A DNA stretch of 64,000 bases from positions 124,001 to 188,000 of IMG/VR virus record IMGVR_UViG_3300009514_000001; one strand, given 5' to 3'. The first letter of the stretch is position 1. Each line of letters begins with the position of its first letter. Both the position numbers and the translations under genes were made by a program. Below are positions 38,201-47,417 of the stretch, one piece after another. The stretch comes from a virus. The notes under the pieces are model-generated. The model was not told where the DNA came from. It did no database searches and saw nothing but the letters and a program-made list of their open reading frames with translations.

Positions 38201-39374
38201 TGATCTCGCGAACTTTGTTCACCATGTCCAGCTTGGATTCGTAAGTCGACTCCCATAGATTGACCGGACCCATCTGATTGATGTCTTGAACAAACGCTTG
38301 CATCGCCGCGATGTTGATCTCCGTACCTCTCACATTCCCACTCTTGGGGGAGGCGGACGGCCTGCTCAGCTCTGCCGCGGTGACATCTAGGCCGGTTACT
38401 CGCTCTTCGCCGGTGACGGGGTCTTTGACCACACGGACTAGATTGAGGGTCTGCGCCGCGGACAGGATATCGAACTTCTTCGTCTTGCCACCCTTGACCT
38501 TCCACTGGTCCCTGAGGATGGTATTCACCTCATCCCCACTGAGGCGTCCCAGGAACGCTGCCTGGGCTGTCGAAAACACCTGCCCGGACATCCCGTGCAT
38601 GCGAAGGTTGATCATTCGAGTAGAGAAGCGCTGTTCCCAGTAGCGGATGTTGGAGGAGAACAGAGACTCGCCGAGGAGTGTCGACTTGGCATTGACGTTC
38701 GACTTGTTACTCAAGGCGAAGGCAACGCCTCCAGCCGCTCCCGCAGTATCATGGAACAGCGTATAGATGATGGAGAACGGAGTGAACCCGTTGAACACAT
38801 GACCGACGAAAGTCGTCCTAAGACCTGAGTTGGTCGGCCTGGCTCCGAAGATAGAGGCGTTGGTGCTCATGTTGTGGTACTGCCAGAAGTGCAACATGCT
38901 CGCGCAGTTGAGGGAGATCTCCTGGAAACCCCCGCTGTAGCTGTGGTCGACCTGAGTCACGACTCCGTGAAACACGTGGAAGTACGGATAGGCCGGAAGT
39001 CGACTCACGTCAGTGCCACCCATCTCCTCGGGAGTGATGTTCTTGTACAGGCCGCGGACCGCAAAGTAGCCGCGGAAGTAGACGTGAACCTCCAGACCCG
39101 GCCGGAGCAGGAACTGGGCGTCCCTGTGGAACTGGTCCTTACTGTGAAGAGGAACCGCGAGGGACACCTGAGCAGAGGCGCTTGCGGGGTCTACTCCAGC
39201 ATCCACTGACACCTGGGTGATGAACCTCTGGATGTCGATGCGCCCACCACACTTGGCGCACCCGGGGAGCGCGGTGTCTCCGTTGATGAACACCAGAGCA
39301 TCCGGAGTGTGTTGCACCAGCTTCCGGTTGTTGAGCTGCCAGGTTCCGACATATGGTCTGTGTTCGATACCCAT
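35205..39374 (-). CDS. tail hub protein, gpD/gp27-like, with coiled-coil C-terminal extension (1389 aa)
   Basis: The first 570 residues fit a hub protein: beta-barrel-like segments (RFITQVSVDAGVDPASASAQVSLAVPL, PGLEVHVYFRG, YFHVFHGVVTQVDHSYSGGFQEISLNCAS), then INIAAMQAFVQDINQ and a barrel near 440-560 (GYPIYIESLDVFYYVQSMNHSMVWGG). A CxxC (Cys39/42) sits near the N-terminus. Residues about 724-810 form a clear coiled coil (RLEEVEELVGQKSQLIKDKQ, IANLTREVSELQKTISDL). The last 580 residues are of unknown function. P2 gpD and T4 gp27 are under 400 residues, so this is far longer. Synteny with the adjacent spike gene supports the call. The SD at 39374 is weak. Confidence 0.7.
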   Translation of the reverse strand: MGIEHRPYVGTWQLNNRKLVQHTPDALVFINGDTALPGCAKCGGRIDIQRFITQVSVDAGVDPASASAQVSLAVPLHSKDQFHRDAQFLLRPGLEVHVYFRGYFAVRGLYKNITPEEMGGTDVSRLPAYPYFHVFHGVVTQVDHSYSGGFQEISLNCASMLHFWQYHNMSTNASIFGARPTNSGLRTTFVGHVFNGFTPFSIIYTLFHDTAGAAGGVAFALSNKSNVNAKSTLLGESLFSSNIRYWEQRFSTRMINLRMHGMSGQVFSTAQAAFLGRLSGDEVNTILRDQWKVKGGKTKKFDILSAAQTLNLVRVVKDPVTGEERVTGLDVTAAELSRPSASPKSGNVRGTEINIAAMQAFVQDINQMGPVNLWESTYESKLDMVNKVREITGWEFYQDVDGDFVFKPPMYNLDTRSNRVYVIKDIDIISLNHTEKEPEATYVTMTGSQFKNLKGTGVENEWGVRGQFIDYKLVAQFGWRPGSFETSYFSDERSMFFAAVNRLAVMNVGVHAASLTIPQRPEMRPGYPIYIESLDVFYYVQSMNHSMVWGGQCTSSLSLVGKRAKFYPPGIPGKIGSFGVDNVDLANTALPQTPLEVLSPGGHPTLSGMPNVVMALDPENTNPLFFLAGTDLEDISNPQVVKNIISLAKSYGIISEEPSGSGNFVFFIDNAQSASVRVSEDSSEFDGNTATRLPDSDGRVRRTFTFESLFAASASYAAITSQTGGRLEEVEELVGQKSQLIKDKQFRIGELEEQRQEVLDNDGTVPEAVEAEIANLTREVSELQKTISDLTQDFTRTEQNIIQRSLQSDDDIQVLITLVRSIGDSFLSANVDFPDPNSSAALLEVLSDKKAIFSNGTQPGFYRYFSSAHPNPKQQGLDPLEVPREVSQFVFPSKLFPDGTLPDAELGLGPVSNGLRILRPFGEEVMSTEQIQTISFQESKDLTRRKLTTYEYKHHFDGLDESYRSFLFSKFGVVAKAGTETLEELFSPSWTEATSRWVKADPQRAPPFPVTISYGSLSVPTSTSLDEFGVLADLMGLSLEGLVAVLQPVFTQRLFEDASVELRVLWSKVVGGQTKGAQKAAEKVFRTNLRAAWKKAKFKLARKRKAGKNKEEPIHSPVFPVSDEGGYEVIGNYRYGRGLQIQGSESMEQLAFTDPLQFADPQAVEDFVDVLRGQQPNSLSFVDEDGNRTGSEDTFDPVRTAAERRLVDSILANPGAPDELRELLLNPETQNSVALNNWMARHNEGVLKLSVANTAFTVADLDIFADLRTCDCRAAQADVLIEAFSTERFVSVVEPTADRVTQFAQDVMLQNAVGHGHVQNALRGKQLDRSANQLSQAFKRGVETWDKLPDFGRQSLEQLDNQARALGESVEAVGAAGESIGDIDIGTGG

Positions 39375-39379
39375 CTGAA

Positions 39380-41449
39380 CTAATTACCTAGCGCCACGAC
39401 TTCGCCATCCGGTCCTATGACAGTACCGTCGGGGAAGAATTCCAGTCCCTCATCGAACACGATTCCGTCGTCAAACTCGATATCGTCTTCCTCGGCCAGT
39501 TCGATTTCAAACCCTTGGTCGTTTGTCGACAGGGAGTCCATGCTCGACGTCTCGGAGGCCGCCGCGATAGCCGCCGCCTCGGGTGAGACCGCCTGTGCCC
39601 GGTCTTCCTCGTCGACGAGGCCAAGGCCCTGAAACAGGTCTGTCGTAGGCTCCAGGGTCTGTCCAACCCAACGAGGGTCGGAAGGACTCATCGTAGGAGA
39701 GTTCAGCGGCAGGACATTCTCGACCGGCTGGTGGTTGTCGTACATCTGGCTGATTGCGAACTCCAACTCGAATGTGATCTTGCCATTCTGGTTCTCGTTC
39801 TCGTCATAGCCAAAGCTGAACGAATTGAACTGCCCAACGTGAGTCCACTGGTCGTAGTCAATGGCCAGAGCCCCTACGAAGAGATTGGCGTTCGTGTTTC
39901 CGACGGTGTCGTAGATGTACCCGGCGTTCTTGTAGAACGTCAGCAGGCTCATCAGGTTCTGGAAGCTAGCGGAGTCTCGCTTCGACGCAAACTGAACCCC
40001 AGAGACCGAAGGAAGCCCCCCTTCAGGAGGGACGACGCCCGCGTCGGGTGAGACCCCTGCGACGAAGGCTCCGATAGTCCCAGAGACGGACATGACAGGC
40101 TGCTCCTCCCCCCAACGCTGGAAGACGTACCCCTTGCGCGTCCTCTGGGAGAACTGCTGGATGCTCGTGTACTGGATGCTCATTGACGTAGGGTTGATGA
40201 GCAGAGTCAGAGGCGGTACTTCCAACATGGTCTGGAGCTGGGCTGCGATGTCCCCCGCCGTCAGACGGTCGGCAAACCCGGGCTCCTGGAAAGAGTTACG
40301 GTCGTTCTGTCGCTCAACCCCTAGGGAGACATAGGTCTCGGCCGAGATAGAGCTGCGACCCGCCCCACCCACATCGATGCCGATGAGCTGGCTGACGGCG
40401 GCCTCTCTGGCAGCCTTTGCCTCTGCAAAGGAGCTATGACGGGCACCTGTCGACTCCAGGATGCCGATGGTGGGGGTCTCCTCTCCGGTGGCGTTCCGGG
40501 ACTGTGTCGGCCCGTCGAGGCCCATCTCCGCGTTGACCCGGTCTTCCTCCCCGTTCACCTCAGAGGCGAGGCCGAAGAACTCCGCTTCACTAGGGACTGT
40601 CCGGAGAGCGGCAAGGGTACCTCTGGCGGCTGCTCTAGCCTCGTCAACAGACGCAAAGAACCCAGCTCCTGTAAAGGTCTCCTCAGACAGCTCTCGGATA
40701 CCAAAACCAACCGTTGACTCATAGACCCCCAGAAACTGACTCCCCTCGTTTGCCTCAAAGGCTTGGAAGTTTGCTTCAGAGAAGTTGTCGAAAAAACCCG
40801 AAGCAGCCAGTTCGGTAATTTCAACAACCGAAGCCTGGCCTTCCTCGACGACAACACCCGTAGTAGAGAGGCCGAAGAACTCCGCCTCGTCGGGGAACTG
40901 TCGAAGAGCAGAAAGAGTACCCCTAACAGCTGCCCTGGCCTCGTCAACAGACGAGAGGAACCCGGCCCCCGTAAAGGTATTCCCAGACAATTCTCGGATG
41001 CCAAACCCAATCGTGGACTCATAGACCCCTAGAAACTGACGCCCCTCGTTTGCCTCGAAGGCCTGGAAGTTTTCCTCAGAGAAGTTGTCGAAAAACCCAG
41101 AAGCAGCCAGTTCGGCAATCTCAGTAACCGAAAGCTGGCCTTCCTCGGCGGCCACTATGCCCGCCGAGGGGGTCGCCTCTGAAGACTCGTCCAGGGTGGA
41201 GTTGTTGCTCGCCTGGTCCAGGGCCGATTCGAACACCAGAGGAGGGACCAGGGAGATGGTGAAGGGGGACAGCAGCCGCAGGAAGGTCTTGGAGCCGTCG
41301 ATGGGGAGGCCGGGCTGAATCTCGAACGAGCGCCCAAACTGAGGCCCGGAACGCAACGCCTCGTATACGTTGGCCGCCGGAACGGTTCCGATGCCGCGGA
41401 GCTTTTTCTGGACGTCGCCAGACCGGTCGAATTTCTTGGTCTGAGACAT
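39380..41449 (-). CDS. tube-initiator/baseplate protein with internal 100-residue tandem repeat (689 aa)
   Basis: I start this at the ATG at 41449, which shares a base with the upstream stop (TAATG); a GTG at 41467 is possible. The C-terminal half resembles the neighbouring 244-residue protein: LLINPTSMSIQYTSIQQFSQRTRKGYVFQRWGE, then SFQNLMSLLTFYKNAGYIYD, and WTHVGQFNSFSFGYDENENQNGKITFELEFAIS. Numbering from the GTG, residues 108-207 and 208-300 are a tandem duplication, and a diverged partial third copy may follow near 335 (IGILESTGARHSSFAEAKAAREAAVSQL). The C-terminal tail is acidic (EEDDIEFDDGIVFDEGLEF). Its place between tape measure and hub fits a protein on which the tail tube starts (T4 gp48/gp54 position). 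That role is inferred. Confidence 0.65.
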   Translation of the reverse strand: MSQTKKFDRSGDVQKKLRGIGTVPAANVYEALRSGPQFGRSFEIQPGLPIDGSKTFLRLLSPFTISLVPPLVFESALDQASNNSTLDESSEATPSAGIVAAEEGQLSVTEIAELAASGFFDNFSEENFQAFEANEGRQFLGVYESTIGFGIRELSGNTFTGAGFLSSVDEARAAVRGTLSALRQFPDEAEFFGLSTTGVVVEEGQASVVEITELAASGFFDNFSEANFQAFEANEGSQFLGVYESTVGFGIRELSEETFTGAGFFASVDEARAAARGTLAALRTVPSEAEFFGLASEVNGEEDRVNAEMGLDGPTQSRNATGEETPTIGILESTGARHSSFAEAKAAREAAVSQLIGIDVGGAGRSSISAETYVSLGVERQNDRNSFQEPGFADRLTAGDIAAQLQTMLEVPPLTLLINPTSMSIQYTSIQQFSQRTRKGYVFQRWGEEQPVMSVSGTIGAFVAGVSPDAGVVPPEGGLPSVSGVQFASKRDSASFQNLMSLLTFYKNAGYIYDTVGNTNANLFVGALAIDYDQWTHVGQFNSFSFGYDENENQNGKITFELEFAISQMYDNHQPVENVLPLNSPTMSPSDPRWVGQTLEPTTDLFQGLGLVDEEDRAQAVSPEAAAIAAASETSSMDSLSTNDQGFEIELAEEDDIEFDDGIVFDEGLEFFPDGTVIGPDGEVVALGN
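40568..41146. repeat. 300-bp-period tandem repeat inside the 689-aa gene
   Basis: Bases 40847-41146 and 40568-40846 encode two copies of a roughly 93-100-residue unit, each starting EEGQ and ending EAEFFGL. I count 15 amino-acid differences over 93 aligned positions. Stretches such as ELAASGFFDNFSE, NFQAFEANEG and QFLGVYEST are identical. The spacing is exactly 100 codons, so the frame is kept. Confidence 0.9.
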
Positions 41450-42183
41450 TAGGGGGCAATCTCCCACCCAGAGGTCGTCTCTGTCTGGGCCTGTTCGCCC
41501 TCAAGGGCAACAGCAGCCTCCCTCTCACGGAGTGTCTCGACCAGCTCCCGCTCTCCAAGGTCGATGAGACCCTCGTCACTGAACGGACGGGACGACACGC
41601 TGCGCAGATTCAGGAACTCGTGTGCGATGGTGAAGTCGGTGCTCAGGGTGAACTGGTAGGGCTTCTCGGCATCCTCCGTGACGTTGAACCCATTGAACCA
41701 CCCGAGCCACTCGCCGCCGTCGAAGGTGCACTTGATGATGCCCTGGAACACGACCGTCCCTCGGGAGTCGAAGACGGACCCGTTGCAGTGGAACAGGGCC
41801 AGCATGTCGAGGTACTTGTCGTAGGCGATGGTGTCTCGCCGGGTACCCCCGACTTCGTAACCGCCCCCGGTAATACTCGTGAGACCCGTGTAGAGCCGCA
41901 TGAAACCACCAGTGGACATGTCAAAGGAGATGGACTCGACGCCCTCCCCGAAGTGTTGTTCGACGAAGCCACCGAGCGTCTGGATGCGCTCGATGAGTTT
42001 GGTGTAACTGAACTTCATCGAAGCCGGGTTGACATGAAGGACCAGCCTGAGGTCCTCGGGGAGTAGGCTCGTCTCAAAGTCCGGGGCCAGGACGTCGAAC
42101 ACGACAGGGCGTTTGCCCTGTCCAGAGAACTCGTCCTGGGGAGAAACAAAGGCGCTCTGGAAGATGGGGAGAGAACGAGCCAA
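41449..42183 (-). CDS. tube-initiator/baseplate-type protein (244 aa), paralogous to its neighbour
   Basis: The core reads LVLHVNPASMKFSYTKLIERIQTLGGFVEQHFGEGVESISFDMSTGGF, followed by TIAYDKYLDMLALFHCNGSVFD and EWLGWFNGFNVTEDAEKPYQFTLSTDFTIAHE. The same order (NPxSMxxxYT, a helix near YxNAG/FHCNG, then FNxFxxxxDxxxxxxFxLxF) appears in the C-terminal half of the next gene, so I infer an ancient duplication. It lies directly after the tape measure, where tube-initiation or tape-measure-capping proteins are usual. The start is TTG at 42183 with GAGGT about 6 nt upstream, 3 nt after the tape-measure stop. Confidence 0.65.
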   Translation of the reverse strand: MARSLPIFQSAFVSPQDEFSGQGKRPVVFDVLAPDFETSLLPEDLRLVLHVNPASMKFSYTKLIERIQTLGGFVEQHFGEGVESISFDMSTGGFMRLYTGLTSITGGGYEVGGTRRDTIAYDKYLDMLALFHCNGSVFDSRGTVVFQGIIKCTFDGGEWLGWFNGFNVTEDAEKPYQFTLSTDFTIAHEFLNLRSVSSRPFSDEGLIDLGERELVETLREREAAVALEGEQAQTETTSGWEIAP

Positions 42184-42186
42184 AGG

Positions 42187-45100
42187 TTACCTCTGAATGA
42201 GCCCGGCCTCCTTGAAGACCTGCTTGACGGTTCGGTAGACCGTCGCCGTGTCGCCGGTGATGTTGATGTTGATGGTCGTGTTTTTGCCAGCAGTTTGAGC
42301 TGCTTGGGGTCGAGCACCACCAACGCCCTCTTGGAGAAGTCGGTCGAGAGGACCTCCTGACTTAGCGCCAAGAATGGTATCTCGACCACTAAAGGGAACG
42401 ACCTGCCCACCAGGACGGAGGATGAAGTCCTGTTGTTCTTTTTGGCTCTTATTGAACTCCGCCACAGACATACCCGAGTCTTGGAGGGCCTTACTCCTCC
42501 TCTTCAAATCCCCTATGTCTAGCCTCTCCTCCCTTTCAGTTATCCTTTTCAGGCCTTCTGTCGTCCCGTAGAAGTCCATGATAGCCTGCTGGAACGCTTC
42601 TTCGGAACTGTAGTCTTCTCTTTTTGGAGGACCTTTGGGCTTCTTGGGCTTCTTGGGCTTCCCATCTGAGACATCATCCGGCCCATCTGAGACATCATCC
42701 GGCCCTATCGGCTGAGGGGGTGGAGGCTGGTCGGGAGGAGGGCCTCCGCCTCCGGGTCTCCCCGAGCCGACACCACCACCCATGCCGCCGCCTGGAGCAA
42801 TCCCCATACGAGAGAGAGTGATCAGAGCCCTGATGTCCCCAGTGCTGGCCAGCTCAATGAGTTCCATCATCTCCTTAGAGGGACCGCCTGGACCAGACAC
42901 CCTCAAGGCTGCCTGCATCAGTTGGCTCTTCAGCTGACTCTTGGTGAACTCATCTGCAATCTGCTTTGCCTGCTTGGCATTCATCTTCACGGTCTCACTA
43001 AGAGACTCCTCGTGCAGACTCTTACGCTGTTTTGCCGCATCCTCTTGGAGGTTGATTTGCCTCCCCATATCCTTCCGCAGAGCCAGGTCAGCAGCCTCCT
43101 CCGCCTCAACGATGTTCCCCACCCCCTCCTGGTAAACCTCGTCGAATGCCTTCTGTCCCGCTACCTCCAGGGCTGGGTCAAGAAACTCCATCCCGACACC
43201 CAAGCCCCTCTGAGTCCGAAACTCCTGGAGAGTCCCTTCGGACACGGCCCCGGCCGCCTGCTGAACCTGGTAGAACTTACCTCCCGCCTCGGCAAACTTG
43301 GCAGGCAATTCCGCCAACCCCTTCAGCTCCGCCTGGAGGCCGGACAGTTTCTCCTCTTTGCGTCCCGCCTCGATGTCAACGCCCGCACCACCCCAGAGGC
43401 CCTTCGTAGTGGCGTAGGCCGCCCCCTCAAACAGCCCCCCGGGCCTACTTACACCCACCTGTTCGGTCGTGAGATCAGCAGCTAGTTTTCCGGCAGTCTC
43501 TGCGATGCCTTTGGTTGACAACTGTTGCCCAACCAACTCCTCAATGGACCGACCCTGAGCCAGGCCCCCGCCCGTAACACCGACAACATCTTGCATGACC
43601 GCGTCTCGAAGCAGAGAGGCCGCGTCTTCGGTTAGGCCGGACGTCATAGAGTCCAGAGTTCCCTCGACGGATTTGCGAATACTTTCTGCGGCGTCCACTC
43701 CCTTGGTATTCTCCACGGCGGCCATCATCTGCTCGAACTTTCCAGCCTTGGCTTCCTCAAAACTCTTGCGGTCCATGGCGGAAGAGATATCCCGCTGTGA
43801 CTCCTTTTCCGTGAGAGCCCCTATCAGGAGGTTTGCGGAGTGCTCCTGGAGAGCCTTTAGCTCTTCTTCCAGTTTGACTTTCTCGTCGCCAGAAGCCTTG
43901 TCCATCTCGATTTGCTTGTCGGCGACCTCCTTCTCCTTTGCCGCCCGAGCATTCAGGAACCTCTTCTCAGCCTCCTGGGACTCCGCCAGCGCCTTCCGAC
44001 GTTCTTCGGCACTAATGCCCTCCTCCCCGCTCATGTAAGACCAGATGTCGAGCATCACACTGTAGATTTTCTCCAAGACCCCCTGAACCCCTATCTCCAT
44101 CATGGTTGCGAGGTCCGTGGTGTTTGACGCAATCGCTTTCGCGAAGGCCGTGTTCTCCTCAAGACCTACCTCAGATGCCCGAGCAATCATGTCACCTTGG
44201 GACTGGATGTACTCCCCGAGGCTCTCAATAGCCCTTTCTGTGCCGGGAACTATCCCCCCCTGCTCATCGAGCTGGGCCTGGACTATTCTGCCGTTCTGGT
44301 CAACGAAAGCCCCGAAAGCGTCCATGTCCTTCTGCTGAAGCGCTCGTATCTCCTCTTGGGTTTTGTTGGCGTACGCTGCCGCGGGGTCAGCAGCAATCTC
44401 TTTCAGGGTGGAAAAGTTGCCACGAATACCCTTATCGACCTCCTTCAAGATCTCCAGTTGCTCGCCGCTAACTCCAGTACCAGCCTCGAACGCAGCAAGT
44501 TGCTCAGCGTCCATCTCGGCCAGAGGAGTACTAATCACGTCAGCAAACTCCCCCAACTTGGCTGCGAGGACACCGCCCATGTCGAGAGCCCCCATGTTCC
44601 TAGACATATTGTCCATACCACCAGCAGCACCTTCTGACACCTTGATTAGCTTGCTCAACTCGCGAGACATACCCTCATCCTCGCGACGAATCTTGGCCAA
44701 CAAAACTGCCTGTTTTTTGGGGTCCATCTTGCCCAGTTGAGAGACGAGTTGCTTTCTTGTCTCATCTCCCTTCTTCGGGTCAGTGAGCATGCCAAAATCG
44801 ATAGACACCCCAGCCCCCTCCAAGGCCTTCTGCATGGCTGGCGTGGTCTCCTCAAACTTCTGACCAAACGCGAAAGCAATGTCGTCAGCCGAGTTCTCGA
44901 AGATTTTTTCCATTTTTCCCGAGCCCGTCGTCATGACACGCTTGAACCGGTCAGTCATGGATTCGTCGACAAACCCCTTCTTCAACTCCTGGAGGAAGTC
45001 CCCAGCGACCCTGCTGCCGAGGATTTTGCCGAGGCGGACGAGGAGGCCGGCCGCCTCGTCCAGACGGGAGTTGTACATCGACATCCCAGAGGTAGCCTGC

Positions 45101-46143
45101 TGGACCATGCCGTAGAATCTTTTGACCCCGAAACCAGAGAGTTGGGCGACCTTGTACACCGCGTTAAACTGACTCTCGACAAAGCTGAGACTACTTCCGA
45201 GACTCTCCATGTACTCCGCCTGCTGGGTGGCAATCTCACGGGCTGACACTCCCAGCAGCTTGCTATAGGTCAGGGCCACTCGGGTGACATCCTGGTAGTC
45301 CTGCATGGCGCTCTTGGCGTTCGTGACGTCACTGGTCATCTCTTTCAGGACGTACCCAGCTTCGTTGAATGCGCCGAGAATTTCCATTTGGTCCTTCGCA
45401 ACCGTCCCCCACTCAAAGTTGTTGCGGAGGTCTGTGGCGGCTTTGCGGGCAGCCCCCAAAGCATCCCCCAACTCCCAAATGTTGCCTCCAATATCGCCAC
45501 CAGCGACACCCCCTTCGAGCAGCGCCTTATTAAGGCCCTTGGCCTGGGCTTCGGCGTCGATGAGCATACCGATGATGCCGGAGAACAGACTGCCTACGGA
45601 GCCGAGAAGGGTGACGAGAGGGCCCATCATACGGAGGACCCTTCCCAGATTCTTCACGACGGCCCCGCCCATAAAGCCGCCCTTTTTGCCCCCCTTTACC
45701 TGTATTGACTTGCCTACCTTGGCAAACTTTTTCCCAAGCTGTTCGGCTACGTCAGCCATGCCCTTGCCGAAACCTCCCACAATCCCCTCCACAAACCCGC
45801 GGGGAGACTTGAGGCCGGACAGGGCCGCCTGGAACGCTTGGTGAATCCGTTTCTGGACCTTCTCGACACCCTTTACAACTCCCCTAGTAACTCCCTCAAG
45901 GACATTGTCTGCAAAGGCCTTGACAATAGCCTTCTTGGACAGGTTGACAGCCCCCTCCACACCCTCCCGAGTCGCCGATTCGAACACTCCCTTCAGAGTC
46001 CTCTCCAAGGCCGTCAGCCTCTTCGCATCCGAGGCCCCACCCGCACTGGAACGAGCGATCTCCTTGACCACATGGCCCAACCCCTGAGCAATAGCATCGA
46101 GCTTCCCTGTGACTGCATTAAGGGCGTCAATGATGGCGGCCAT
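42187..46143 (-). CDS. tail tape measure protein (1318 aa)
   Basis: A long, mostly helical protein placed between chaperone-position genes and baseplate genes. The N-terminus is basic and helical. A hydrophobic membrane-like segment lies at about 165-197 (LGRVLRMMGPLVTLLGSVGSLFSGIIGMLI), typical of tape measures. The middle is helix-rich, and near 740-790 is a charged coiled coil (RFLNARAAKEKEVADKQ...DEKVKLEEELKALQEH). Around 1150-1190 is a low-complexity linker with tandem GPDDVSD units and KPKKPKKPK. At the usual 1.5 angstrom per residue this predicts a tail near 200 nm, an estimate only. Its start shares a base with the upstream stop (TAATG at 46141-46145). Confidence 0.85.
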   Translation of the reverse strand: MAAIIDALNAVTGKLDAIAQGLGHVVKEIARSSAGGASDAKRLTALERTLKGVFESATREGVEGAVNLSKKAIVKAFADNVLEGVTRGVVKGVEKVQKRIHQAFQAALSGLKSPRGFVEGIVGGFGKGMADVAEQLGKKFAKVGKSIQVKGGKKGGFMGGAVVKNLGRVLRMMGPLVTLLGSVGSLFSGIIGMLIDAEAQAKGLNKALLEGGVAGGDIGGNIWELGDALGAARKAATDLRNNFEWGTVAKDQMEILGAFNEAGYVLKEMTSDVTNAKSAMQDYQDVTRVALTYSKLLGVSAREIATQQAEYMESLGSSLSFVESQFNAVYKVAQLSGFGVKRFYGMVQQATSGMSMYNSRLDEAAGLLVRLGKILGSRVAGDFLQELKKGFVDESMTDRFKRVMTTGSGKMEKIFENSADDIAFAFGQKFEETTPAMQKALEGAGVSIDFGMLTDPKKGDETRKQLVSQLGKMDPKKQAVLLAKIRREDEGMSRELSKLIKVSEGAAGGMDNMSRNMGALDMGGVLAAKLGEFADVISTPLAEMDAEQLAAFEAGTGVSGEQLEILKEVDKGIRGNFSTLKEIAADPAAAYANKTQEEIRALQQKDMDAFGAFVDQNGRIVQAQLDEQGGIVPGTERAIESLGEYIQSQGDMIARASEVGLEENTAFAKAIASNTTDLATMMEIGVQGVLEKIYSVMLDIWSYMSGEEGISAEERRKALAESQEAEKRFLNARAAKEKEVADKQIEMDKASGDEKVKLEEELKALQEHSANLLIGALTEKESQRDISSAMDRKSFEEAKAGKFEQMMAAVENTKGVDAAESIRKSVEGTLDSMTSGLTEDAASLLRDAVMQDVVGVTGGGLAQGRSIEELVGQQLSTKGIAETAGKLAADLTTEQVGVSRPGGLFEGAAYATTKGLWGGAGVDIEAGRKEEKLSGLQAELKGLAELPAKFAEAGGKFYQVQQAAGAVSEGTLQEFRTQRGLGVGMEFLDPALEVAGQKAFDEVYQEGVGNIVEAEEAADLALRKDMGRQINLQEDAAKQRKSLHEESLSETVKMNAKQAKQIADEFTKSQLKSQLMQAALRVSGPGGPSKEMMELIELASTGDIRALITLSRMGIAPGGGMGGGVGSGRPGGGGPPPDQPPPPQPIGPDDVSDGPDDVSDGKPKKPKKPKGPPKREDYSSEEAFQQAIMDFYGTTEGLKRITEREERLDIGDLKRRSKALQDSGMSVAEFNKSQKEQQDFILRPGGQVVPFSGRDTILGAKSGGPLDRLLQEGVGGARPQAAQTAGKNTTININITGDTATVYRTVKQVFKEAGLIQR

Positions 46144-47417
46144 TACTGGTCACCTCCGGGACGACGACCCAACCTGGGAAGGCGGTTTTGAATCGCCTCT
46201 TGGAGGGGGGTTGGAGTCGCCTTCTCGTTGCCGGGGAGGGCCGGTCGGCCGTCCTTGGTCATGCTCAGACCCCCTTCAGGAGGGGCTACCTGATGGCGCA
46301 TGAGGCGGGCGTACCCCTTGGCTCGGTCGGCGCCTTGATCTGAGTAGAATCTCTTGAGGCCCGGGCGAGACTCTCCCGGCTCTCTGCCCTTGAGTATGGC
46401 TGACAGGGAGTCCAGGTCGTAGGCGACCACAGGTTGTTTGGGAAAGTCCCCTACACCTGGTACTACCTGTTCTGTCGGTGTCGTCGGTGTCGCATGGAGC
46501 ATAGCGAGCTGTTCCTCCCGAAGGGACTGCTCTGTCTCGTAAGCGTCCATGACGCGAGACTTATAGGATTCGACGATACGGTCGTGGTCGTCGTACTCCC
46601 CCCGAACCCAACGCCAGTACTCATCGGACATCTCGTCCGGACTCTGAGCCTGACTGAAGATCCTCCGCCCGTCGGCCAAATTGTCATTCTTGTCCAGGAG
46701 CCCGGTCCGACGGTAGTAGTTCTTGTCCATCGCCTCCTGGCGAGTCACCATCTCGCGCTTGAACCTAACGCGGTCTTGCATATCCAGCCGCTTGACCCCT
46801 TTGGGGGCGTGGGCCGAAGCAATGAACTTGGCGTTCTGCCACTCGACCAGGCCCTGAAGGCGACGATCCTCCACGAGGTTGAACGCCGACCACATTCTCT
46901 GGACTCCGTTCAAACCGAGGCTGCCGGTGCCTGGAATCCCGGATACACACGGACTGCTTAGTTCTCGGGCCCCGATCTGATGCCAAAGGGAACGAGAGCG
47001 GTCCTCGTAACAAAAGGCCTCGATAGAACTAAGGGCCTTGCCTACTCTCTGAAACAAGTCGACCTGACATGTAAACACCCCCGACAGAAGAGAATTCGGA
47101 AGCTTGCGCAGACGTTTGAATAGAGACGCCGAGACATTAACGTCCTCCAGGACCAGGACTCCATTGACCATCCACACGAGAGTAGACAGCATCCAAGCCA
47201 TCCACTCGCGTCCACTCCCACCATGCACTCGGGCCTGGACCAGGAACAGATCACGAGGGCTGGGGGACCGCAAGGCAAGAGTGGCCCCTCCCAGCTTGAC
47301 CGTATGGGTCAGAAATCCGGGGACAAGGAGACTCTCGATGTCCTCGTAGTGCTCCCCCCGCTGCTCATACGTTGTCGACGGGAGTTGCACTCTCTGGTCA
47401 AGGCCCGGGGAAGCCAC
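46143..47417 (-). CDS. protein in second tail-assembly-chaperone position (424 aa)
   Basis: The gene lies between the gp26-like gene and the tape measure, where a second chaperone or gpT-associated factor is normal. Residues 1-160 look like a folded domain (VKLGGATLALRSPSPRDLFLVQARV, WMAWMLSTLVWMVNGVLVLED, LPNSLLSGVFTCQVDLFQRVGKALSSIEAFCYEDRSRSLW). The rest is Arg/Asp/Glu-rich and probably extended (DRVRFKREMVTRQEAMDKNYYRRTG), with a disordered end. No frameshift is needed: it has its own start 3 nt after the preceding stop. Family assignment is by position only. It could also be a neck-like or tail-completion factor. Confidence 0.6.
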   Translation of the reverse strand: MASPGLDQRVQLPSTTYEQRGEHYEDIESLLVPGFLTHTVKLGGATLALRSPSPRDLFLVQARVHGGSGREWMAWMLSTLVWMVNGVLVLEDVNVSASLFKRLRKLPNSLLSGVFTCQVDLFQRVGKALSSIEAFCYEDRSRSLWHQIGARELSSPCVSGIPGTGSLGLNGVQRMWSAFNLVEDRRLQGLVEWQNAKFIASAHAPKGVKRLDMQDRVRFKREMVTRQEAMDKNYYRRTGLLDKNDNLADGRRIFSQAQSPDEMSDEYWRWVRGEYDDHDRIVESYKSRVMDAYETEQSLREEQLAMLHATPTTPTEQVVPGVGDFPKQPVVAYDLDSLSAILKGREPGESRPGLKRFYSDQGADRAKGYARLMRHQVAPPEGGLSMTKDGRPALPGNEKATPTPLQEAIQNRLPRLGRRPGGDQ

